DNA from: JBLIDK01 sp047632595
Lineage (GTDB): Bacteria; Bacteroidota; Bacteroidia; Sphingobacteriales; Sphingobacteriaceae
Length of the DNA: 12,162 nucleotides
Direction of reading: 5' to 3'
NCBI GenBank assembly: GCA_047632595.1
Contig: JBLIDK010000054.1
Coordinates: forward strand, 1-12,162
Shown here: positions 6,915 through 12,162 of the stretch, piece after piece
How the letters are laid out: every line of letters starts with the position of its first letter
Numbering within the stretch: position 1 is the first letter of the stretch
The notes under the pieces: model-generated
Told to the model about the DNA's origin: nothing
The model's input: only the letters and a program-made list of their open reading frames with translations
Database searches by the model: none
Program-made: the position numbers and the translations under genes

Positions 6915-8058
6915 TTAATGTATTCAAATAAAGGGTGTAGAATTTTTTACCAATTTTCTCTGAATCAAACTTGTCTACCACACTTTTTCTTAATAGTGTT
7001 GGGTCAAATGTAATCTTATTGGTGTGTACGTCTGACATTGCTTTTGCTAGTTCTTTTTCATTCCCTGGGCTTACCAAAATGCCATTGTTACTAGTTATAA
7101 TCTCAGGTATTCCACCAACTTTAGTAGCTATTACAGGTTTACCACAAGCTAATGCTTCTATCAAAACTATACCTTGACTCTCAAAATTACTGAACAATAC
7201 AAAAGCATCACAGTTTTTATAAGCATTTAAAAGTTTATCGCCTTCTAAAACTCCTTTGAAAAGAATGTTTGATTTGAATTTTTTTGAATACTTAAAAACC
7301 TCATTAAAATTGGGTCCGCTACCAACAATTTGCAATTCAATTTTTGAATTATTTTTTGAAAAAGCGTCAAAAGCACTAATTATTCCTTTTATGTTTTTTG
7401 CCTTTTCATCGAAACAACTTACGTGCAGGAAGGTGTAAACATCGTTTTTAGTGCTGGTGGACAGTTCAAAACGATCAAAATCTACAACGTTTGAAATGAT
7501 CGAGTGGTTTTTATGTGCTAGACCGCAGTTTTTCATACCAGTGTATAAGACTTCACTTACAGTTGTTAGAAAACTGCTTTTTCGAATTGCCATATTGGAT
7601 ATGGTTTTACGAATAAAACCACGATAGTGAAAATTCTCAGGCAAATATCGACTCCAATGTTCTGTTATCCCAAAAGGTATTTTATTTACAAATTTCAAAT
7701 ACAATGCAGGAATTGCAGCTCTTGTAAGAATGTGAACATGATTTATATCTGGTTTGCCCCAAATAGCACGTAATTTTTTATACCCAGTTGAGTATGCATG
7801 ACATAAGCGGTAAAAGGAAATTATTTTAGAGTTAGATTTTCTATAAAAAACTCTGACTTCATTAAACTTTTGGTAATTTTCAATTGAAATTTTTTGGGAA
7901 TCCTTTAAATCAATAATAGGTTGAGCATACAAAACCGCAACATCACAAAAATTGGAAACTGCTTTTGCATGATTTTGTACAAAAAGCCCTGCCATAGGAT
8001 CGTACTTTGTTGGATACCATGCAGGAAAAAATAGAACCTTTATTTTTTTATCGGTCAT
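6907..8058 (-). CDS. GT4-family (GT-B fold) glycosyltransferase
   Basis: This 383-residue cytoplasmic or membrane-associated transferase has the standard two-domain GT-B layout. The N-terminal half begins KVLFFPAWYPTKYDPMAGLF, the usual opening of GT4 enzymes that act on lipid-linked acceptors, and includes VHILTRAAIPAL (108-119) and GITEHWSRY (130-138). The C-terminal, nucleotide-sugar-binding half has LQIVGSGP (242-249), the E-x7-E motif at Glu293 and Glu301 (ESQGIVLIEALACGKPVIAT) and VGGIPEII (314-321). Length is typical. It probably retains donor configuration and adds one sugar of the polysaccharide repeat unit; donor and acceptor cannot be deduced. Its start overlaps the lipoprotein stop (ATGA, 4 bp) and its end overlaps the next gene (8 bp), so all three are translationally coupled. 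Confidence 0.92.
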   Translation of the reverse strand: MTDKKIKVLFFPAWYPTKYDPMAGLFVQNHAKAVSNFCDVAVLYAQPIIDLKDSQKISIENYQKFNEVRVFYRKSNSKIISFYRLCHAYSTGYKKLRAIWGKPDINHVHILTRAAIPALYLKFVNKIPFGITEHWSRYLPENFHYRGFIRKTISNMAIRKSSFLTTVSEVLYTGMKNCGLAHKNHSIISNVVDFDRFELSTSTKNDVYTFLHVSCFDEKAKNIKGIISAFDAFSKNNSKIELQIVGSGPNFNEVFKYSKKFKSNILFKGVLEGDKLLNAYKNCDAFVLFSNFESQGIVLIEALACGKPVIATKVGGIPEIITSNNGILVSPGNEKELAKAMSDVHTNKITFDPTLLRKSVVDKFDSEKIGKKFYTLYLNTLNA

Positions 8059-8492
8059 TTAGCCCTAACGAAGTCGAAGTTGAATAATTTCTCTGAATCG
8101 GAAATAGTTACAAATAAACAGGTATCGCTTGTAACGCTGTAGGTGATTCTTTTTGGAAAATCATGAGTCTGATTTTCGAATATATAAGGTGATTTGTCTG
8201 ACTTCAATTCAAAATCTACTGGGGCGTCGTTTTCAAAAACATCCGCTGTAAAAAATGTAACACCTTCCCGGTTTTCTAAATACATTTTTTCTAATAAAAT
8301 AGTGTCAGACCCCCTCAATACGTAACCAAATCCAAATAATTTTGTGTCTGAGACTCGTGACCACTCTTCAAATTGTCTGTTATTGTCAGCTCGTTGCCAT
8401 TTTCCTTCAAGCTCAGTAAATTTTGGTTGTTTTTGGCAAGAAAGAATCAACAGCGCCATTCCAAATGTGAATAATACCTTAAAATTTTTCAT
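8055..8492 (-). CDS. DUF6265-like lipoprotein
   Basis: A 145-residue exported lipoprotein: a hydrophobic signal (residues about 4-18) ends in the lipobox LILSC with Cys19, followed by QKQPKFTELEGKWQR. The mature part has a predicted lipocalin-like small barrel with GKW (30-32), EEWSR, FGFGYVLRGSD and the diagnostic ENQTHDFPKRITY (about 156 codons upstream of nothing else recognisable; it lies near the C-terminus). The HDFPxRI pattern is what I associate with DUF6265 and related lipocalin-like proteins. No enzymatic function is known to me for the family. It is the first gene of the operon with GT4 and the formyltransferase fusion, joined by an ATGA overlap. Coupling to a glycosyltransferase suggests shared expression, not necessarily shared function. 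The ATG at 8490-8492 gives a normal signal peptide. Confidence 0.82.
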   Translation of the reverse strand: MKNFKVLFTFGMALLILSCQKQPKFTELEGKWQRADNNRQFEEWSRVSDTKLFGFGYVLRGSDTILLEKMYLENREGVTFFTADVFENDAPVDFELKSDKSPYIFENQTHDFPKRITYSVTSDTCLFVTISDSEKLFNFDFVRAK

Positions 8493-8541
8493 TTTATTGA
8501 GTTCAATAGCACATAATTAAGCATTCGGTATGAATATTTGT

Positions 8542-8549
8542 TAGTTTTG
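8542..8549 (+). promoter_or_regulatory. Possible -7 box (TAGTTTTG) of the rmlA operon
   Basis: TAGTTTTG matches TAnnTTTG and ends 16 bp before the ATG at 8566, a sensible distance for a short Bacteroidetes leader. No TTG stands at the ideal -33 spacing, so the assignment rests on one element and its position in a 73-bp divergent region. Confidence 0.4.
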
Positions 8550-8552
8550 TTG

Positions 8553-8560
8553 CAAACTTA
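8553..8560 (-). promoter_or_regulatory. Possible -7 box (TAAGTTTG, minus strand) of the lipoprotein-GT4 operon
   Basis: The complement of CAAACTTA reads TAAGTTTG, a TAnnTTTG match directed at the gene starting at 8492, leaving a leader of about 55 bp. It lies only 3 bp from the plus-strand box, so the two divergent operons may compete for polymerase. There is no clear -33 element. Confidence 0.3.
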
Positions 8561-8565
8561 TAATA

Positions 8566-9426
8566 ATGAAAGGAATAATATTAGCGGGAGGATCAGGAAC
8601 ACGCTTACACCCACTAACTTTAGTACAAAGTAAGCAGCTTATGCCAGTATATGATAAACCAATGATATATTACCCTTTATCTACATTGATGGGTGCTGGA
8701 ATTAATGAGATATTAATTATTAGCACACCTCAAGATACACCAAATTTTGAAAATTTACTTGGTGATGGGTCAAGATTTGGATGTTCATTTACTTATGCAG
8801 TGCAAGAAGTGCCAAATGGATTAGCACAGGCGTTTGTAATTGGAAAAGAATTTATTGGGAACGATTCTGTAGCCTTGATATTAGGAGATAATATTTTTTA
8901 TGGCACAGAATTATCGGAAAAGCTACAAGACCATACTAATCCAACTGGGGGAGTTGTTTTTGCATACCATGTTGCAGATCCAGAAAGATATGGTGTTGTA
9001 GAATTTAATAGCGAAATGAAGGCTTTAAGCATTGAAGAAAAACCAAAGCAGCCTAAGTCAAACTACGCGGTTCCAGGTTTATATTTTTACGATAATGAGG
9101 TCGTGAAAATTGCTCAAACAATCAAACCGAGTCCAAGAGGTGAGTACGAAATTACTGATGTGAATAATGTGTATCTTCAAAACAATAAACTACAAGTTGC
9201 AGTGTTAGGAAGAGGCACAGCGTGGTTAGATACCGGAACATTCGATTCACTAATGCAAGCAAGTAATTTTGTTCAGGTTATTGAAAAGAGACAAAATCAA
9301 AAAATAGGTTGTCCAGAAGAGATAGCTTATCGAAAAGGATTTATAAATTCAGAAAAATTAAGAAAATTGGCTGAGCCCCTAACTAAGAGTGGGTATGGCG
9401 ACTATTTATTACAACTTATTAAGTAA
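8566..9426 (+). CDS. rfbA: Glucose-1-phosphate thymidylyltransferase
   Basis: RmlA (RfbA) converts glucose-1-phosphate and dTTP to dTDP-glucose and pyrophosphate, the first step to dTDP-rhamnose and many dTDP-deoxy or amino sugars. At 286 residues it has the length of the family. Visible motifs are the nucleotide loop GGSGTRLHPLT (8-18), SKQLMPVYDKPMIYYP (22-37), VQEVPNGLAQA (79-89), the metal-binding LGDNIFYG (106-113), EEKPKQPKSNYAVPGLYF (157-174) and GRGTAWLDTGTFDSL (215-229). All expected residues are present, so it should be active. It is the first gene of the plus-strand operon, divergent from the lipoprotein gene, with the next gene 2 bp downstream. RmlB, C and D or other dTDP-glucose users are not in the window. 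The alternative symbol is rmlA. Confidence 0.97.
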   Translation: MKGIILAGGSGTRLHPLTLVQSKQLMPVYDKPMIYYPLSTLMGAGINEILIISTPQDTPNFENLLGDGSRFGCSFTYAVQEVPNGLAQAFVIGKEFIGNDSVALILGDNIFYGTELSEKLQDHTNPTGGVVFAYHVADPERYGVVEFNSEMKALSIEEKPKQPKSNYAVPGLYFYDNEVVKIAQTIKPSPRGEYEITDVNNVYLQNNKLQVAVLGRGTAWLDTGTFDSLMQASNFVQVIEKRQNQKIGCPEEIAYRKGFINSEKLRKLAEPLTKSGYGDYLLQLIK

Positions 9427-9428
9427 AT

Positions 9429-10406
9429 ATGAAATATCAATCGGAGGCATTAAAGACATTTTCTGCTCAAATTAACTTTGCCTTAGAACATTACACTGGA
9501 CACACGCACAAATCAAAAGATTTTGACAATGTAATTATTTGTGGATTAGGTGGTTCAGGTATTGGTGGTACTATTGCAAAGAATTTTTTTACACAACATG
9601 CAAATCTCCCAATTGAGGTTGTATCGGATTACGATATACCTGCTTATGTAAGTGATAAAACATTAGCTATAGTTAGTTCATATTCTGGTAATACAGAAGA
9701 GACCCTTAGCATGTATCATAAAGTAATAGAGAAGAAAGCCAAGGTCTTAGTTATTAGTTCTGGTGGGAAAATAACTCAGCTCGCAAATCAGGGTAATTTT
9801 CCAATTTATGCAGCTGTGCCTGGTTGTCAACCAAGAATGGCTTTGGGTTATAGTTTGTCTTATGTTTTATTGGCATTGGGTGACTTTTTCGGGATCAATT
9901 TTAAAACCGAATTAAAGGAAATTTCAGAACTAGTTGCCAATGATGGATTTTTCTTCAATCAAGCTAGTGAATTGTTCTTCCCAATTAAAAAGCGATTAAA
10001 AAACAAAACTATAATTGTTTCTGACGGATTTTTAGATGCAGTTGCAGTTCGATTTGCACAACAGGTGCAAGAAAATGCAAAGTCTGAAGCTTTTGTATCG
10101 GTTTTGCCAGAGGCTAACCACAATATGATTGAAACCTATCATAGTGAAATGCCTACCAATTTTATTTTCTTAAATAGTTTTGAAAATCATCGAGTAAATA
10201 AGCGATTTGAATTTCTTAAAAACCTTTTAGTTAATAAAGGAAATGTAACCATTGAAGTAGGTGGTACAGGTAGTTCATTGAAGCACATATTCGGAGTAAT
10301 TTACACTCTTGATTGGCTTTCTTTACTAATGGCTGATGGTTTAAGCAGGCAATCAGATCATGTTCCAATTATTTCAGACCTTAAAAATTATTTAGCAGAA
10401 GCATAG
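9429..10406 (+). CDS. Bifunctional phosphoglucose/phosphomannose isomerase-type SIS protein
   Basis: A 325-residue protein of the PGI/PMI SIS family, which interconverts fructose-6-phosphate with glucose-6-phosphate and mannose-6-phosphate. The N-terminal SIS half shows CGLGGSGIGG (38-47), SSYSGNTEET (83-92) and the phosphate and ring-opening region PGCQPRMALGYS (131-142). The C-terminal half has the family block LPEANHNMIETY (226-237), with Glu228 and His231 in the catalytic positions. The length is normal for the archaeal/Bacteroidetes form. The tail block that usually reads DPxxVxxIxxLK is here SDHVPIISDLKNYL (309-322). It lies 2 bp after rfbA and 1 bp before the next gene. In the locus it may direct hexose phosphates towards sugar nucleotides, possibly mannose derivatives. 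A different sugar-phosphate isomerase specificity is possible. Confidence 0.87.
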   Translation: MKYQSEALKTFSAQINFALEHYTGHTHKSKDFDNVIICGLGGSGIGGTIAKNFFTQHANLPIEVVSDYDIPAYVSDKTLAIVSSYSGNTEETLSMYHKVIEKKAKVLVISSGGKITQLANQGNFPIYAAVPGCQPRMALGYSLSYVLLALGDFFGINFKTELKEISELVANDGFFFNQASELFFPIKKRLKNKTIIVSDGFLDAVAVRFAQQVQENAKSEAFVSVLPEANHNMIETYHSEMPTNFIFLNSFENHRVNKRFEFLKNLLVNKGNVTIEVGGTGSSLKHIFGVIYTLDWLSLLMADGLSRQSDHVPIISDLKNYLAEA

Positions 10407-10407
10407 T

Positions 10408-10767
10408 ATGGAAGACTTTTTTCAAAACGTTGTGAAAGTAAGAAAGGGGAACCTTTCAAAAATGTTTGTTCACAATTTGGATGAAAAAGTTGCCAACACA
10501 TCGGTGCGAGAACTTTTAAGAATTTCATTTTCTGCCGTAGGAATAGAAGTTGAATTTAGTGGTAAGGGCAAACATGAAAAAGGAGTGTTAATTGATATTA
10601 ACGAATCAATTTTAAAATCACACAATAGTACTTTTGATCACTTACATTTCGGAACAACTTTAATTCAAGTTGATGGCGAGTTGCCTTCCTTTAAATCAAA
10701 TGATGTAAAAGAAGATCAACTAGAACAATACATCAAATCTAACATTCAAAAAATTCTTAAAAACTAG
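10408..10767 (+). CDS. Small protein resembling the C-terminal part of GDP-mannose 4,6-dehydratase
   Basis: A 119-residue soluble protein. Residues 31-63 read TSVRELLRISFSAVGIEVEF then SGKGKHEKGVLID. This follows the substrate-domain segment of GDP-mannose 4,6-dehydratase closely (pattern xSVREFxxxxFxxVGIEIxFxGxGxxEKGV). A second piece, TTLIQVDGELPSFKSNDV (83-100), sits where those enzymes have the xVVEVDPxYFRPTEV segment. The whole NAD-binding Rossmann domain, with GxxGxxG and YxxxK, is absent, so it cannot be a dehydratase by itself. The first 25 residues and the helical tail (about 101-119) are not familiar. The reading frame is clean and starts 1 bp after the isomerase stop and ends 4 bp before the acetyltransferase, so it is probably expressed. 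It may bind a nucleotide sugar, assist another enzyme, or be a trimmed relic. The homology is by eye only. Confidence 0.6.
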   Translation: MEDFFQNVVKVRKGNLSKMFVHNLDEKVANTSVRELLRISFSAVGIEVEFSGKGKHEKGVLIDINESILKSHNSTFDHLHFGTTLIQVDGELPSFKSNDVKEDQLEQYIKSNIQKILKN

Positions 10768-10771
10768 TAAG

Positions 10772-11347
10772 ATGTCTGATTTTTTCCAACATAAAACTGC
10801 AATAGTTGACGTAGGCGCCATGGTTGGTGAAAAAACAAAAATTTGGCATTTCAGCCATCTTATGTCCAAAGCAAAAGTTGGAGCCAATTGCATAATCGGT
10901 CAAAATGTTTTTATTGGAGATGATGTAATAGTAGGCAATGGGGTGAAAATACAGAATAACGTGAGTTTGTATACTGGTGTTGAAATTGAAGAGGGAGTAT
11001 TTATTGGACCATCAGCAGTATTTACTAACGTGATTAATCCTAGAGCGTTTATTGAACGGAAAAACGAATTTTTAAGCACAAAAGTAGGTCGTGGCGCAAG
11101 TATTGGTGCAAATGCAACTATAGTTTGTGGAAATAGCATTGGAGAATATTCAATAATAGGAGCAGGGAGTGTAATTACAAATGCCGTTCTAAATTTTGAA
11201 CTGGTTTATGGAAATCCTGCAAAGCAAAAGGGTTGGGTAAGTAAGGCTGGGCATAAATTGGATTTTGTAGAGAACAAAGCAATTTGTCCAGAAACAGGTG
11301 AAAAATATCAATTAGAAAATAACGCAGTTAAATTTATTGATGAGTAA
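10772..11347 (+). CDS. wlbB: UDP-2-acetamido-3-amino-2,3-dideoxy-glucuronate N-acetyltransferase (WbpD/WlbB type)
   Basis: WlbB (WbpD) acetylates the 3-amino group of UDP-GlcNAc3NA with acetyl-CoA, giving UDP-2,3-diacetamido-2,3-dideoxy-glucuronate, a precursor of B-band-type O-antigens. The 191 residues are dominated by left-handed beta-helix hexapeptide repeats (about 9-150): IWHFSHLMSKAKVG, CIIGQNVFIGDDVIVGNGV, VKIQNNVSLYTGV. The family signature FTNVINPRAFIERK stands at 84-97, followed by GASIGANATIVCG (108-120), the loop GNPAKQKGWVS (147-157) and AGHKLDF (159-165). The C-terminal tail carries a single Cys (C172) where some relatives have a CxxC pair. The enzyme is expected to be a cytoplasmic trimer. 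The next gene begins inside its last codons (8-bp overlap), pairing it with its pathway partner, as in the known wbp/wlb clusters. Confidence 0.93.
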   Translation: MSDFFQHKTAIVDVGAMVGEKTKIWHFSHLMSKAKVGANCIIGQNVFIGDDVIVGNGVKIQNNVSLYTGVEIEEGVFIGPSAVFTNVINPRAFIERKNEFLSTKVGRGASIGANATIVCGNSIGEYSIIGAGSVITNAVLNFELVYGNPAKQKGWVSKAGHKLDFVENKAICPETGEKYQLENNAVKFIDE

Positions 11348-12162
11348 AGTCATTAAAATAGCTGTTGTTGGTGTTGGTCACATAGGTGGTAGGCATGCCG
11401 AATTAATTTCTACACACAATAGTTTAGAATTAGTTGCCATTGTAGACATTGACGATTCAAAAAAATCAGTTTCTCAAAAATACAATGTTCCATTTTATGC
11501 TTCTATTGATGAGCTTCTTTCAGCTAAAATAGAGGTCGATGCGATTTCAATTTGCACCCCAAATGGATTGCATTTTGAGCAAGGTAAAAAAGTTCTTGAA
11601 AACGATATTGATGTGATTATTGAAAAACCAATTAGTCTATCGGTTGATAATGCTCAAACACTAAAATCACTATCAAATCAACGAAATAAAAAAGTGTTTT
11701 GCGTGATGCAAAATCGATATAGCCCACCTGCTATTTGGTTAAAGGACATGGTGGATTCAGGAAACCTTGGGCAAATTAACCAAGTGATTATGAATTGTTT
11801 TTGGAATAGAGATGAACGCTACTATGAACCTGGCAGTTGGCGCGGGACAAAAAAATTGGATGGTGGTCCATTATTTACACAGTTTAGCCACTTTATGGAT
11901 ATGCTTTTGTGGGTTTTTGGACCTACATCTGGTGAAGTAAGTGCAACGTTTAATAATTTCAGAAAACCTAAGCTTACGGAGCTTGAAGATACTGGTTTAG
12001 TTAATTTCAAATTTGATAATGGCTCAAACGGAATAGTAAATTATAGTACGGCCCTTTGGGACAAAAATTTTGAAAGCAGTATCTTGATTTTAGCAGAAAA
12101 CGGAACAGTGAAAGTTGGTGGTCAATACATGGATGAAGTATCTTTTTGCCATGTAAAGGACT
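11340..12162 (+). CDS. wlbA: UDP-N-acetyl-glucosaminuronate 3-dehydrogenase (WbpB/WlbA, Gfo/Idh/MocA family), N-terminal 274 residues, runs off the window
   Basis: WlbA (WbpB) oxidises the 3-hydroxyl of UDP-GlcNAcA using NAD, before transamination and then acetylation by the neighbouring WlbB. The visible 274 residues contain the Rossmann motif VVGVGHIGGRHAE (9-21), ISICTPNGLHFEQG (69-82), the catalytic EKP at 95-97 (Lys96), and the C-terminal alpha/beta-domain signature GGPLFTQFSHFMDMLLWVFG (175-194) with His184 and Asp187 in the usual active-site positions. Full-length members are about 310-350 residues, so roughly 40-75 are missing beyond the edge. The ATG at 11340 overlaps the wlbB stop by 8 bp and gives a standard N-terminus just before the nucleotide-binding strand. 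The aminotransferase of the same pathway (WlbC/WbpE) would be expected nearby. Another Gfo/Idh/MocA specificity is the alternative, but the pairing with WlbB makes this call strong. Confidence 0.9.
   Translation, partial: MSKVIKIAVVGVGHIGGRHAELISTHNSLELVAIVDIDDSKKSVSQKYNVPFYASIDELLSAKIEVDAISICTPNGLHFEQGKKVLENDIDVIIEKPISLSVDNAQTLKSLSNQRNKKVFCVMQNRYSPPAIWLKDMVDSGNLGQINQVIMNCFWNRDERYYEPGSWRGTKKLDGGPLFTQFSHFMDMLLWVFGPTSGEVSATFNNFRKPKLTELEDTGLVNFKFDNGSNGIVNYSTALWDKNFESSILILAENGTVKVGGQYMDEVSFCHVKD

Noticed and set aside
1..12162. tRNA or rRNA genes, CRISPR arrays, insertion sequences, toxin-antitoxin or defence systems
   Set aside because: No cloverleaf, regularly spaced repeats, transposase motifs, terminal inverted repeats or defence-type domains were seen; almost all DNA is accounted for by the genes listed.

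Overview
The window looks like a chromosomal surface-polysaccharide locus from a Bacteroidetes bacterium, probably a flavobacterial or cytophagal relative. The reasons are the AT-rich coding DNA, start regions carrying TAnnTTTG (-7-like) boxes instead of Shine-Dalgarno sites, a secreted lamin-tail-domain protein with an 'SFSQ' signal-peptide end, and family variants typical of the phylum. No RNA gene, CRISPR array, IS element or phage gene was seen.

Layout. (1) Positions 1-1169, minus: the N-terminal 389 residues of a secreted protein with an N-terminal beta-rich region, an SbsA-like Ig domain and a lamin-tail domain. (2) 1170-1294: a divergent intergenic region with a 13-bp direct repeat and a small dyad. 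(3) 1295-4748, plus: a small two-helix membrane protein, an asparagine-synthetase-like amidotransferase whose glutaminase site is degenerate, and a Wzx-type flippase that starts on the base after the previous stop. (4) 4745-5261, minus: a pseudogene scar in which the start of an outer-membrane 'transporter' gene is joined to the damaged end of an MscS mechanosensitive channel gene. (5) 8492 down to 5295, minus: a translationally coupled operon of a DUF6265-like lipoprotein, a GT4 glycosyltransferase, and a two-domain protein joining a formyltransferase-like module to a GINT1-N-like beta-propeller. (6) 8566-12162, plus: a tightly packed sugar-nucleotide operon with RmlA, a PGI/PMI-type SIS isomerase, a 119-residue protein resembling only the C-terminal part of GDP-mannose 4,6-dehydratase, a WbpD/WlbB acetyltransferase and a WbpB/WlbA dehydrogenase cut by the window end.

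How the genes work together (inference from families). RmlA makes dTDP-glucose for deoxysugars. WlbA and WlbB carry out two steps towards UDP-2,3-diacetamido-2,3-dideoxy-glucuronate; the UDP-GlcNAc 6-dehydrogenase and the aminotransferase of that route are not in the window and could lie just past its right end. The amidotransferase could convert a uronic acid to its amide, the formyltransferase-like protein could acylate an amino sugar or transfer a sugar, GT4 assembles the repeat unit and the flippase exports it. The strongest leads are the formyltransferase/propeller fusion, the glutaminase-dead amidotransferase, the dehydratase-tail protein and the chimeric pseudogene.
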